In this document: one piece after another, positions 22,265 through 35,774 of the stretch
How the letters are laid out: every line of letters begins with the position of its first letter
Position numbering within the stretch: position 1 is the first letter of the stretch
DNA from: Imbricaverruca yamaguchii
Taxonomy: Eukaryota; Arthropoda; Thecostraca; Neoverrucidae
Length of the DNA stretch: 64,000 nucleotides
NCBI GenBank assembly: GCA_034440575.1
Contig: JAOTOL010001501.1
Span: 28,501 to 92,500, forward strand
Direction of reading: 5' to 3'
Made by a program: the position numbers and the translations under genes
Notes under the pieces: model-generated
The model's database searches: none
What the model saw: only the letters and a program-made list of their open reading frames with translations
Told to the model about the DNA's origin: nothing

Positions 22265-24976
22265 CCGGACCTTCGACATCTTTGAAATTATTTCGACATT
22301 TCAACGTTCTGATACAGCACGGCAAGCCACGTCGAATGACACCCACATAATGCAAATTGAAGCCATAACCACGAAACGCGAGGACTCTGAAAATTAAACT
22401 AATCCTTGACCTTGACGCTTGATCTGACATGTCCCGGATATAAATGCTACTCCAGGGTTGCCCACGGGCTATCTCTTTATTCCAAGCATGGATAGTTTTG
22501 GGAGAAAACAAAGAAATGTGGGGCGGAAGAAATGAGTTCGCCATTTGCCTTTGAAAATGCATTTGATTTCTGAACAGTTTAATAGAGTACGACACGGCAC
22601 GCAGAACGACTCCACTTGATTTCGAGGACTTCGAACCATTTAACACGCGCCCTGGAGGGCCTCGGACAATTACGCGCACTGGAGGGGGGGGGGGGCGGAT
22701 TCCGCCCCCTACTATCTCGGCTCCTACTGGGGCTAGAGCAACGACATTCGCAGGGGAGATGGGCACGATAGTGAACTCTATTGTGTGCTAATTTCATGTC
22801 CTTAGGTCAATATCTTCAAGGCTAAATGAGGTCAAAATATGAAAAAAAATTTCCGGTTTTGCAGGGATTGGCTTGTAATTGTTATGGTTCGCTGTGATTG
22901 TGTTTAAATGCTCCAAAATTGGCATTAATGATGTTTTGAACATTACTAATGATGCAATGCAGATGCCAGATCAGCCATTTTACTTCAAGTCACTTATATA
23001 GGCGCATTTTAGCAGGTCATTGCCTTCTCCAGCTACCGGAACTGGGCTGCCCACCCGACTGCTCTGTTGGGCGGTTCGGCACAATCGGCTTCGCAAAGAA
23101 AGGAGTGAAATACATGAATAAAGTATGGAATCGCTTAGGCACACAATGACAAAGAGTATATTTCGGGGTGTGTAGGGAGTAACATGTAAAGTGACATCAA
23201 ACGCATGACAGTCATTTGCATTTTTGACAACATTCCAGTTGACCAAGTTTGTTTCTATTAACCTGTCATGAACTTGACCTGACTTGACCTCGGCGACCAA
23301 ACATGACTTTTGAATTATATAGCATAACAAAATACATCAAACAAGACGCTAGTGTTGTCAAGAACAGTTCCCTTTTGCCAATAGACGGGAAGCGCATCAG
23401 CGCCGATTTTTGTGGTCTGTCGCTGCGAAATGTTTTTACTTTAATGGCCCCTAACTTGAACAATTTTCGGCAGATTTTCATTTTTCTTCCTTCAAACAAT
23501 GCGCTGCTCATTTCCAAGTCAGTACGCAAAAAAATGGCTTGTATCGACCGGGACAAGATGGAGTTATGTACGAAACATCGGAGGGGTGGGTGGATTTCAC
23601 CAACCCCTCTCCAGGGCGTGTGTTAACCTGTCATAAACTTGACCTGACTTGACCTCGGTGACCTGACATGACTTTGAAACAATATAGCATAACAATGTAC
23701 ACCAAACAAGTCGCTAGTTTTGCCAAGAACACTTCCTTTTTGCCGATATACGGGAAGCGCATCAGCGCCGATATTTGTGGTCCGGCGCTGGTAAAATGTT
23801 TGACTTTAGCGAACCCTAACTCGAAAATGTTTTCATATATTTTTATTTTTCCTGATTTATGCGGTCATTTATAAGCAGGTACACAAACAATGGCGCATAT
23901 CTGCCGGTAAAATCTGGATGTATCTACGAAAAACCAGAGGGATGGGCGGATTTCGCCCCCCCCCCCTCCAGGGCGCGTGTTAAGCTAACCTTCGAGCTTG
24001 TGGTTTGACATTGACATGTCCCGGTTTGAAATGTTACCTGAGGTGCACCACAGGCTATTTGCCTCGTGCCAGATGTGGGTAGGTTGGTTGCGAAGAAAAA
24101 ATTGCGAGGCGACCAAAGAACTCGGTTTGCCATTTGGCCTTATAAATTAGTTATATTTGATAGCATTATAATACGGCACAAGCCACGTCGAGTGACACCG
24201 ACTTGGTGCAAATTGAACTCATAGTGACGAATCGCGAGAACTTCGGAAAAATTCAAGCCAGCCTTTGTCCTTTAGGTTTGATCTTGACATGCCGGTTTAC
24301 AAATGTTCCTCGAGAGTTCACCACCGGCTGCCGCTTGACAGCGGATCCGGGTAGGCCTGGGCGAAAACCACAAAAAAGGTAAGGCGAACGAAGAAATCAG
24401 CTTGAATTTTGATCAGTCAAGAATATTTCTAAATTTCAACTTTCTGATACTGCACAACAAGACAACACGATTGACTTAACACGAATGGCATCAATGTTCT
24501 GGAAATTGAAGCCATAGCGGCGAAACGCGAGGACATAGAAGAACTCAGTCAAAACTTTGACCTTGACCTGTCCTGGTTTGAAATGTTACTCGAGTGTTCA
24601 CCACTGATTATTGCTTGACACCAGATTTGGATACGTTTGAGAGAAAACTAAAAAATAGGCGATCGGAGGATCAGCTTGGCCTTTGTCCTTGAAAAAATCC
24701 ATTGCTTAGCTTTCCGATACTGCATAGCAAGCTACGTCCAATGACGCTCGTTTGATGGAAAGTGAGTCGAATGGAACCGAATCTCGCATTCGGTCAATAT
24801 CGCCAGCTAATAAATCAAGCTATCCTTTGACCTAGAAGTTTGACCTTGACATGTACCAATTTGAAATGTTGCACGATGGTTCACCACAGGCTATTGCTTG
24901 ATATCAGATTTGGGCAGGTCTGGGTGACGAAAATTGGAGACGACCGAATATACCGGTTTGCGTTGAACCTTGACCG
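22265..24976. repeat. Divergent ~275-bp tandem repeat, interrupted
   Basis: Units recur in 23984-24976 at spacings of about 272, 279 and 284 bp, marked by GACATGTCCCGGTTTGAAAT, GTTCACCACAGGCTATTGC, GCAAGCCACGTCGAATGACA and GCGAAACGCGAGGAC. The same landmarks appear in 22265-22639. The TTAA-flanked family 2 copy (22640-23983) sits in the middle, so it inserted into the array or the array grew around it. Confidence 0.72.
22640..23983 (+). mobile_element. TTAA-flanked element, family 2, copy i, with duplicated 3' part
   Basis: 22640-23626 (987 bp) has TTAA-CACGCGCCCTGGAGGG at the left and CTCTCCAGGGCGTGTG-TTAA at the right, an inverted terminal repeat. Its last ~360 bp (from CCTGTCATGAACTTGACC) are repeated directly as 23627-23983, again ending TTAA. 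No coding capacity. A piggyBac-type MITE is the best fit from target site and ends. Confidence 0.78.
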
Positions 24977-25805
24977 TTAACTCGTCCCGTCTCCGGGGGT
25001 CTTCGACCGCCCCCCTCAGGTTTTTCGCGGACAGTGGACGAACGGCGCGCGGCAGCGCGCCCAAATTTGGCATACCTGTTTCCATATCAATTTGACATTC
25101 AAAATTTTAGGTCAGGTCATCTAGGGTCAACGAGTTAGTCAAGGCCAAATGAGGTCACCTCCAAAAAAAGTTCAACCAGTCGTCACGCTTTAACGGATAC
25201 AGATATTTTAAGGAAACCTTCAGCGTTTGCTTATCTTTACGGATGCAACAAAACGTAAGAGTGAAATTTTTATCTTTTTTTTCGTTTTTGACTACATACG
25301 AATTCTGCGTATTTGCCATATTACAGTTCAAACACAGGATTCTGGCTAAAGTAAGCATTTCTATTGGGGCAAGTTGACTTCCAACAACATTTCTCGGTCT
25401 GCTCTACCCATTGGAAAAGGAAAATTTAAGAAGACTTGAAAACTAAAAATATTGAAATTAAAAAAAACTATTTTTGGGTGGCCAAAAAAGTAAAGCACTT
25501 GTCGATTTCGCTGTCCTCTTCTTATTCCAAATAAGTTTTTTTCTTCATATATCCCCCAAAATGAACTCCCCAGAGTAAAAAACATAATGTAAGTCGTGAA
25601 GTCGTGAAAATCTAGCCCCCTGGTGACGTCACTTCTGGGCGGAAATTGTTTTTGGAGGATGGACCCTGACCCTACTCGTCGAGCGCTTTCCGATGACACC
25701 TCTTTCGTGTTCATGCGATGCTTGGTTTGGCTTTTAGAGGGTGGTCTTCAACCAGCCCCCCGAGACGGGGTGTGAGGATTTGATCGGAAAGACGGCGCGG
25801 GTTAA
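24977..25805 (+). mobile_element. TTAA-flanked element, family 1, copy B
   Basis: 829 bp, TTAA at both ends, collinear with copy A throughout (for example the GCTTTCCGATGACA and GATTCTGGCTAAAGTAAGC blocks). It interrupts or borders the ~275-bp tandem repeat on its left. Confidence 0.82.
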
Positions 25806-26649
25806 AGTGGTAGCGTGAGACCTATGTATGTAGTTCCTTCCAGCTTGTTCAGTACAGGCAGAAACATTTGCGGTAATTGATCCATAAACCCGTCGCTGAA
25901 TGTCGATGCCAGTACAAATACGCCTCTGGCGAACTCGTCGCTGAATACGAATACGTCTGTAACTTGACGTACGCACTTAAGTGTGTCCATGACTTCCCTT
26001 AATCCCTGCATAATCTTAGTCATGACTTCCCTGCATAATCTTCAAGGTACCCAAGCACACCCAGCTAAATCATTTGTTCAAGATTTACCAATATATGAGC
26101 AGGTGAATGCAAACAAGACGTATAAACCCCCTCCCCCAGCCCAACGATTGGGAGGGGGGACATGTCCCCCAGCCTCGCCCCCAATGGTTACACCAATTCA
26201 GCATACCCTAAGCTGAATGAATACTACATGAGTGCATTTACCACTGTGAACATGTGCATACATTGTGCATGCTTACCAACAATGCATGCAGGGGATGCCC
26301 ATGTTCAGTAAGAAGTGAACTGTGGGAGTATCTAGTGTTCCCAACACGCACGCACGGGGGGGAGGTGGTCGCAAACTGCGACTACTATGTTTTCATTCGG
26401 CGGTACGAGGGTGTCGGGAAGGGTGGTACCAACCTTTCAGCAGACGGCCAGCACAGGCTGCAGCCACGGGACTTCCAGCTTTACCAGCACGTGAGCAGCA
26501 GGATCTCGGCGCAGAGCGCGATCACCGTGCGTGTGGTGTGCACCAGAAGGCATGTACCAGTAAATAAACGGGCAGACATGTGACCGGAGCCAGATGTCGC
26601 CGGCGTCCGGAGTGGGTGGACCCAGCCTGCAGCCAATCAGCAGCCATCG
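25806..26649. other. Intergenic, unassigned
   Basis: No recognised gene. 26146-26210 is C/G-rich (inverted GGGGGGACATGTCCCCC). A 109-codon plus-strand frame at 26254-26583 shows no family motif. Confidence 0.4.
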
Positions 26650-26772
26650 CTGTCGACGCGGGTACTGAGCACGTGCACTGCTGTAGACACGGGAACTGAG
26701 CAGGTGCACTGCTGTAGACACGGGAACTGAGCACGTGCACTGCTGTTGACAAGGGAACGGAACACGTGCATT
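26650..26772. repeat. 31-bp tandem repeat, ~4 copies
   Basis: CACGTGCACTGCTGTAGACA plus CGGGAACTGAG recurs at a 31-bp period (GAGC at 26667, 26698, 26729). CACGTG is an E-box; whether that matters is unknown. Confidence 0.85.
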
Positions 26773-27537
26773 GGTGATTTAAATTTGTCACGGAGTGACG
26801 ATGTGGAGCAGAATACCTCGACACATTGAAAACAGTAAAATAATCCTGTTAATGCAGAATACACATACCTGCATGTATGTATATACATATACTGAAAAGT
26901 CGAAAACAAGCTTCAATATCCCAGTGCACAGTCTTGCTGCTCATATGCACTCTCCCAACTGCAAGGCCGGATCCGCCACTGTGTACACATGCATCAACGT
27001 TGACGTGTTGGCAACCGGGCGTTATTGACTGAAATTCGTGAAAGCAGAACATTTCACATGTTTTACATGATGCTTACAAACATAGTAATTGCAATGCGAA
27101 GTGGCGCATTGAGTTATACCAGAAAAAACCTCTCAGCAAGACGAAGTGGGTTTAAAAACGATGACTTAGAAAAGATGGTGGTAGGTCGGGCCCCTGCACC
27201 AGAAAATTATGCTGTCATTACTTATTTTAATAGAGATAAATGAGCCCCTTTGCAAAAATAGTGGTCGACGTTCAATGCTCCTAAACCAAAAATATTAGTG
27301 GGGTGGGTTCTGTTTGCTCCTCTGCCCCAAAATCCGCTTGCCCCTCCCTGTCGCAAATCTTAGGTACGCCACCGGAGATGGATAGTGCGGGGTAATGCTG
27401 GGCCGGCTGTGAAAGTTAGCCCCTTAACCCGATGGGCTAGATCCGCCAGCGGTGGAGGTGACCATTCAGTGATAGCGCGGGAAATTTACCGGGGGGGGGG
27501 GGCAGGTTGGATATGCCAAGACATGTTCATCATCGGC
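26773..27537. other. Intergenic, unassigned
   Basis: No gene. 27250-27385 looks like the edge of a degraded DNA transposon (GGTACGCCACCGG near its end). A G12 run lies at 27491-27502. Confidence 0.35.
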
Positions 27538-27645
27538 ATCATCTCGGATATGTCTGATCGGTAACGGATCATCTCAGATATGTCTGATCGGTATCGGATC
27601 ATCTCGGATATGTCGGATCGGTATCGGATCATCTCGGGTCATCTC
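27538..27645. repeat. 30-bp tandem repeat, ~3.5 copies
   Basis: CATCTCGGATATGTCTGATC plus GGTATCGGAT at a 30-bp period. Confidence 0.88.
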
Positions 27646-28573
27646 GGCAATCTGATAGTGGTCCCGACTCAAGACCACTTCCAGCATTTTGTGGGGTAGG
27701 GTGAGTTGCTGATTCATTTGTGTCACCAGGTAGTGCTTATGGGTGGTGAAGGTGCTCATTCAGGGGTGCCACTAGGAAACTGCTAGAGTGCGGAATGGAA
27801 GGTGGAAGTGGTGGATCCAGGGAGACTGTTGATCATACCAGGATATTTTGGAGGTTTTGATTGACGGATACGATGGACAGACTTAGGGCATTGCCAGTAA
27901 GTTGCCTGGAGGTAGTGGTGGTAGGACCGTGACCAAGATTGTGACACAAACAGTGAGCTGTCGGTTCACGGACTTCTCCAGGGGCTCCAGAGTTGGTGAT
28001 CGATGATCTACTACATACACCACTAAATTGATTTGAGGTGCCAAATTAGCACATAATCTAGGTTACTCCCAATAAACAAAACCATTGGTTCAGGGTAAAA
28101 CGTACTGGATCCTGTATATTACCGAGTGAATCTACTCCTTGCTTTCTTTAACCTATGTCTACATACCCCACGCCCCGTATCGGAGCGAGGACAATAATAT
28201 CCACTTTGTTTATAACCGCGATTAATTTCGCTTCGAAGTTACCCGCGAATTGCAGGAAGTTTAACATCAGTGCTTGAGTCTGGACTTCAAGCACGGCTCA
28301 ATTGAGGAACGGTAAATGTTTTGGTCGGTCACATCATTTAACACAACCAGAATTAATAAATTCATAAAACACGTGGCGATAGGTGTATTACCTTAACCGT
28401 TTCCAACTACAACAGTTCCACATGTAAGCACACCAGATCGACCAAACTAGACTCTGCTTCCTTGAATTACAATTACACTGGACATACAATAAAATGGAAT
28501 TACAATAGCACACAATGCGATGTGCAGCACAAAACTAAAACACAGGATTCTGTCAACAGCACATCAGCTTCGA
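27646..28573. other. 3' flank of gene 1
   Basis: No gene found. It should contain the gene 1 3' untranslated region (minus strand, just below 28574). Confidence 0.45.
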
Positions 28574-29137
28574 CTATTTCGGCCAGGTAGCATCATCTGC
28601 TGCAGTGAACATGCCGATGAGTTCGTAAGCCCACCGCGGCTGGTCAGAGGGCAACATGTGGCCGGCGTTGCGCACCATCACCTCGTGCAGGTTGTCGGCC
28701 ACGCGCACGTATCCGGCGATATCGTCGTCGACGCGCCAGATCCGTCGCTCGGCGTCGCGGTACAGCTGGCTGCCGTGCCAGTCGACGGTGGCCAGCCACT
28801 GTTCGGTGAGCGTGTAGGCAATGATGACGTCCAGCTGACCGTTGTAGATCATCACCCGGTAGCCACCGTCCAGCACGCCGGCCACCATCGGCTTGGACGA
28901 GTTCATCATGTCGGTCAGCAGGTGGTCCTCAACGGCCTGGCCATCGTTGAAGGGTCTGCTGCCGACGTGGATCGCCTGGCGCGTCGCCGGCAGGTTGAGG
29001 TAATCGTTATACGGGTTAGTGCCTATGTCGTGCGGATCGATCGGGAATAGGTAGTTGAAGTAGTTGACGAAGCCGGTGACGTTGTGATAGTAGGTGGGAT
29101 ACGGTGTCATGTCACCGTTCAGCATCACGTCCCAGGA
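28574..29137 (-). CDS. Gene 1 exon 7 (catalytic Asp and His, stop)
   Basis: Encodes residues 285-471 and the stop codon. Acceptor TTTCAG|TCC, then [10 protein letters not shown]. Contains [13 protein letters not shown], the catalytic aspartate in YNGQLDVI (Asp387) and the catalytic histidine in [16 protein letters not shown] (His444). The protein ends DDATWPK. I see no AATAAA on the minus strand in the roughly 370 nt after the stop, so the 3' end is not placed. Confidence 0.93.
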   Translation of the reverse strand, partial: SWDVMLNGDMTPYPTYYHNVTGFVNYFNYLFPIDPHDIGTNPYNDYLNLPATRQAIHVGSRPFNDGQAVEDHLLTDMMNSSKPMVAGVLDGGYRVMIYNGQLDVIIAYTLTEQWLATVDWHGSQLYRDAERRIWRVDDDIAGYVRVADNLHEVMVRNAGHMLPSDQPRWAYELIGMFTAADDATWPK

Positions 29138-32100
29138 CTGAAATCAAGAAGACAGATATTGTGCCCATTAAGTGTTCGTATCCAGACAGTGATAGCTTAC
29201 TCTAACTCAATATTTGTCTTCCAGTGTCTGCAGGTTCCAGAATAACTCTGAAAATGAGCGGCCTAAATACTTACTTCTTATTTCTTTGCACAAACAAGTC
29301 AGTGAAAAGCATCAACCTTCCATGTTAATTACTTCTGGCAGCTCTCTCAAGTCTTCCGAAAACATCAAAATATTAGGCATCACAGTAGACAGATCACGTA
29401 ACCGGGACCAGCACGTCCCTATAGTTGCGCGCCCATGCGTGCAACGTGACAACACTCTTTGCAGATCTAGAGGCCTTCCTCTAAATCTAGAGGGTTGGCA
29501 AGGCCATCCAGGACCATAGAGGGACCGTCGTCTGAGGTGGGAAAAAGGGACACCTAAAGGGTTAAAGTTAAGCCTACAAACATAACTTTGGTCACCAATA
29601 CAATATGAAATGATAATTATCTTCGGGATTCATGGCTGAGTGTTTTCTCTCACACCTCCAATTTTACGGGGTTTGTGATTCTAGGACAGAAACAAATTGG
29701 AAGAAAGGGCACATCGGTAGATTTCCTTTGTTTGGAAAATGGATCTCCTCCTACCATCACCCCACACCCCAATACTGCTAAAGTGTACATTTCAAAGCTT
29801 TGGGTTCCAAAGGGGCTGGTGAAGCCAAATCGTTTTGATGGGAGAGACTGGCGTTTTGCTGGGAGGGAAAAATGAAATAAAAAGACCCCTTGGTGGATTT
29901 CCATTGGCCATGGGACTTTTCCAACAACGTGTCATGTTAAAAGCTGCGTAGTTCTTCACTTTATAAACATATTTGTTTGTGCACAAGACTGTTGTTTACT
30001 TTTTTAACGTGCCCCCTTTATCATCCGGCTGGATCCGGCCATGACAGGAAATAATGGAGATTACGTCTGGCTAAGTGGACGAGATCAGTTTCTCGATACG
30101 GCGAGCACGTCAGTAAGCATGACAGATGCGACTCAGCGGGTAGTGATAGTAGCTCACAGTATTGGGAAGAATTGCATTACATTTTTTGGAAAAAGTTGGA
30201 ATTCAACTTGCCCTAATAAAAATGCTTACTTTATCTAGAATCCACTATTTGAACTGCAATTTAGGAATTACGCAAAATGTATATGTTGTCAAAAACGACA
30301 AAATATGAAAAATTCCACTCGTACGTTTTGATGCATCTCTAAAGATAAGCAAACGTTTAAAGTTTCATTAAAATATCTATTCGTTAAAGCGTGACTACTG
30401 GCTGAACTTTTTTTGGAGGTGACCTCACTTGACCTTGACTAACTAGTTGACCCTAGATGGCCTGACTTCAAAATTTTGAAACAGAATGCCAAATTGCTGT
30501 GGGAGAAGGTATGCTAAATTTGGGCGCACTGCCGTGCGCCGTTCGTCCACTATCCCCGAAAAAACTGAGGGGGGGAGGAGGCGGTTGAAGACCCCCGAGA
30601 CGGGACGGGGTATTCTTGCGTCAATCCAACCTACAATTTCCCCATCAATCCCATGATGCTCTATGTAGTGATTTGGACACCTGTGTAAAATATTATCAAA
30701 AGCTTTGATAAAGTCGAAGAACACACCATATACCATGCTTTCCTCGTGTACGTCTCAGCTGAATACTCCATGAACTTCAATAGGTTAGTTAAGCAAGATC
30801 TTCCAGATCAAAATACATATTGAGTATCCCTTAAAAGTGGCTGCCTACCTAGATATGTCTGAACATTCTGTTCGATTAGTTTTCATGCCTCATTGAGGAC
30901 AAACTGACTGGCTGGCTGTTCTCTACACAGTGCACTGAGTAAGATTATCGACAGCAGTTTGACGGGTTCTCCCATTTATTCCCTTTAATTTATTACATTT
31001 ATTCCCATTGATAATCTCTACACACTGAAAACGGGTACCACGCTTGCCTTTCAACAATCTTCAGGAACTGTAGAATTCAGGTACTTTATAGGCGTCCTGA
31101 AAATATTTCCTAGGAACACTGCTAAAACTTGCGCACACTGCTAAGATCCTAGCATATATAATACCCGGTGCAGCAACTTCATTAGGTTTTATATTCTGCA
31201 ACTACTTTTTCTAAATCCTCTGTAGTTCTATCTACTTAGCTATCTATCAATGTATATACATATATATATACATATATATATATATATAAACATATTTACC
31301 ACTCTTACATTCTCTATACATAAAAGGGCCCTCCAAATATGTGTCGCTACCTTATAATTCCCACCTCCATTTCGACTAGCTTTATTCACCCCCTCTTGCA
31401 ATGCCTCAAACCTTGTATTCATCTCGAGGCCTTGCAAAAACTTACACAATAGGCGACGCAAGGTGCACACAAATGGGAGAACCCATCAAATTGCTGTCGA
31501 TAATCTTACTCCTGTGGGCGATTTCAGCGGTTTTAGCGACTTGATGTGCCCTCGACCTTTTTCTGGTAGACATATCTCAAAGCCATGTATGTCTACCTTA
31601 TTTCAGTCAGCATACCGAGGATGAAACAATATTGAAATGATAATCGTTTGATCACCTATTTGAGACAAATACACGTGAAAAGTCGCCTTACTTGTCTACT
31701 CTGGACCCGGCTCAGCACGTAACATCTTGTGTATCAGGGAAACCTTAGGACAGGCAGGCTGCTTATTGTTGAATTACTATGAACTATGCCCTATACCTGA
31801 ACTGCCCAAGGTGGATGAAATCGCCTCGAAAGGTGACGTTGATCCGCCCATGCCAAAAGGTTTTTTCTTTACTTTTCCAATTCGCAAGAAATCAACATTG
31901 TGATGGTATACCAAGGTCTCTCCATAGTATCACGTTGAAAAGATCCACAAATACCCTTACCCCATTACCCTGGAACCGCGCCTGCCATTTATGTGGTTTA
32001 GTGACGCAGTGTGCAACATATACACGTGTTCTGCGGCAGTGTTGTTGGCTAGAAACTAATACGTATGGCCATAACATGTGTATACCTGACTGGCTTTGGA

Positions 32101-35100
32101 AGCGTATCAAATTATGAAAATTGGTCTGGTAAGCCCTCCAGAATATCTGTCTGGAGCCGCCTCTGATCGGCCACAAAAGTCAATGTGTCCACCACTGTTG
32201 CATGCATACGTTGAACGCATCGACGAAGTCGCCCTGCGCGATGAGCTGAGCGGTTTGATTGGCATTCTGCTGGAAGACGGCCCTCTGTTCGGCGTCCACC
32301 AGACCAATCGAGTAGAGGAAGTCGCCGTAGTCGAGCTGGTTGACTGGGTCCACCAAACCGTCGCCGATCGCCATGCCTACCAGTTGAGTGGGTTGTGGTC
32401 AGTTGCCGGCGGCGGGGGTGGCGGGAGGTGACGAGTGGTGGACAACAGCAGGCAGTGCGCGGATATTTTCCGACAGGACCTCTTTGATACATCTCCAGGG
32501 TCGAGGTGCAGAACAAGAGCTGCAGCTCATGTTCTGTGCGCTTCGAGTTTCGTCAGCCCGCGACTCCATCACCGAACCACTGGAATTATTGGCGCGCTGG
32601 TTGCGTCGCTGTTACCTCTCGTTGAGTGCAACGAACTCCTCCCCCACGTCAGCTGTCGCCGCAGTGTGTCTGCTGAATTACTCGCAGGGCTCATCTAAGG
32701 GAGCGCGTGTGTGGCTGCAGTTACCACGGCCCAGAGGTTCACCATTGAGTCCGCGCCTCAGCAGGTCGCCGGCGGTTTGAGTTGGCGCGGCCGGCGGACG
32801 ATCGGAAAGGCAACGAGTGGCAGGCGGTGGAGCCGTTCAGATCCATGGAGCGTGGACGTGTTCCATCACATGACCTTAATCATGTATTTTGTTATATGTG
32901 TCGAATCCAAGGCTGCTACAGTTCGCCATACGTGTGAATGTGCTGCTATTCACACAACGCCATATTGGCGCCATATATATTGCATGTAGCCTGCAAGAAA
33001 TATTATGAAACCTCTGGGATCAAACTTCACATTTCCCCTAATGTTAGGGGGGCATGCCTACTGATTTGAGATATTACCCGAGGAAGCAGTTAATGCTTTA
33101 TGAACGATATTTGCTCTTCATCTTGCATGGGAATGTGATGCAAAATACTTAGATAACGCTACATTGTCTTATATTTTGTTTAATTTTCTTCTATCTCGTG
33201 CATTTTGTAGCTGCTGCATTATGTGTTGCTTGTCATCAGATCTGTACCTTTTGAGATGCAATGAACCTGTTTGTGATGATTCGGTAATTGCCGGGTATTC
33301 GTGACCAAAGATCCATCAAGGTTTGTTTCAATGATAGTAATATACCGATAACGTCATTTGGGTATATTCGCATGCGGAGGATAGAATGCAGGCGTTGGCA
33401 TAAAAAGCATGACGAGAGGTATGAATGACGGTAGTGGAGAGTCATGACGTATGATATGGGGTGTAACGATGTGAGCATTATTCGCTATCCTGATCCAGAA
33501 CATTTCAATTGGTACGAGCACCTCATGGTTTATCCAGATATTCACTCGTTTCGCTCTTCATCAGTGTAATGCGCCCTTGCTGAGTGCATGAAGTGCACCC
33601 GACTAATTTAATGGGTTTACTTGAAGAGACCGACCCATGGTGACACTCAGGGCTCCAGAGTCGAAGCTGCCCCGGGTGGTCCGAAGGAACATTGCGCATT
33701 TCCTTAGGCTCCGCCGCCGGGTTCTCCTAAATTCATTCTGGCAGCGCGGGGAATTAATCGGCTGCAGCGCTGATTTCGTACACGGAAGGTCTAAATCTTG
33801 CCGAACTAGCAGAATTGTCGCGTTGTATCGCGGATCGTTGATGTCATTGATGTCTCACAGCCATCCGGCTGAGCTTATGTTGCACGCAACCGGTCAGCGA
33901 CACGGACGGACGGGGTCCAGGTTACGGGATACGAAGGTCACCTAGTGCCATGATGTAAGTAGCACGTAATCGATGCCTGGCTGGCCGTCCCAAAGCCAGA
34001 GCCGGTTGGGGTGCGACGGACTGTGGCCCATCAGCGATATATCATTTTCGTTGAACACAAAATGCGGGAACTTCACAGACAATAGTCATACAATCACAAA
34101 TTCCCGAGGCTTTACAAGATCACAAGGATCTATCTGGGTTACGCCCGAAAGGGAGAGCTAGTATCCGACTAGAGAATAAGATAATGAGACCCCTGATCAA
34201 CATCTTATCCCAAATTATAAAGGAACTATCTATCCCAGCACATATAGCCCCGCTAACCCTGCATCAATCAATTTCGCATAGCACACGCGCGGTAAAATTG
34301 CTGTATTGTGGTATCACACCATTTTGATAAAAGGTACAACAAATCAAAGCATAAAACCAGCTGAAATGACACGTCGCTCGTAACAATGCGACGAATTCAA
34401 AATACTTTTATATATATTTCGCTCGCAAAGCATCTTCAGTGGAAACCTAACGCCGCCAAGAGTCAAAACTACACAAATGATGCAGCCAGCAAGAACAAAT
34501 TCGGTGAACACATGAAGATGATGATTGATGACTCATTTGGTGGAGTTGGGTTCTCCTGAATACGTTTGGTGAGCGGAATATAGCTTGAAATTCGTCGCAT
34601 TACTATATGCATCAGGATGCCATTTGCACTGATACCTATAATGCTGCTCGTATAGAAAACATTGAATTATTAGTGGAGGAATTAAAGGACTTAGGACTCT
34701 ACAACACAGTGTTATTCGGATTTGAGCATCGTGACGATCAGACTGGGCTAGACTGGGCAGAACCAGGAGAGGAGGTGTCTCAGACGAACTGTTGTACCGC
34801 TGACACGAGAAGAGACCCTGTCGGACTTGGCTCTTACTCAGTCAGCACGATTGCATGCTGGTACTACTAAATTCCGGGATAGTATTGGAGTAGCAGGATC
34901 TTCAGTGGGCGTGATGCGGCCAACGTGTGACGAGTGCTTACCCTTCAGGTTTATTTTGAGATCAGCCGTTGGGTTCTCTTGGTGTATCTTGTAAGTGATG
35001 GACGGCACGTACTTCCCTGAAAGCAGTGGCCCATGAGAAAAATTGCACCCGGCTACGATAAATACGACACTAGGTGACGACATTATCAAGAGAGGTATCA

Positions 35101-35679
35101 GCAATAGAAAGGTGTCGCTGTAGTCAGTCGCCTGGTGAATGCGGCGGGAAGCGCCGCTGTAGCCGGCAATGTTGCGACTGCGGCAGGATGTGCCGCGGCC
35201 TGACATAACTGCTGATAAACGTTGCCACACTTCCTCGGCCAAGTGGCGCAACCGAACGCCAAACTGCAGTGGCTGTCACCGATAAGCCTGAGATTATTAC
35301 CCTTCCCAGCTGTAAAATTTCGGTGGATGGTCATTTGACGACCGCGGAAACGTCGCCCTATCACACGAAAATTTACTCAATTGTGAGTCCAGTCATGTAT
35401 TGCTGGGGAACCACTACACATTGCAATCGTACCCATCTCCCCAGAACACAGAAGAATGTGTACGCTACCACGTTTACATTCCGTACATGTTTCATATTGA
35501 AATGCCATACACTCGGTGATCCACAGGGATGTCAAACCAGAGAACAGCATGGTGTCTGATGAAAGAACACCATCGGCGAAGTTTACATGCTCCTGATTTA
35601 ACTATGTCAGCAGTTTCCCAAGAATATCCTTTGTTATACGTGCTAAGCAATTAGCTTTTGCACTGACAACTTTGCATAT

Positions 35680-35774
<95 letters not shown>

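Noticed and set aside
26254..26583. 109-codon plus-strand gene
   Set aside because: No domain motif, and competing open frames on both strands in the same GC-rich stretch.
28520..29050. Plus-strand open frame of 176 codons
   Set aside because: It is antisense to carboxypeptidase exon 7, which has the catalytic motifs and splice signals.
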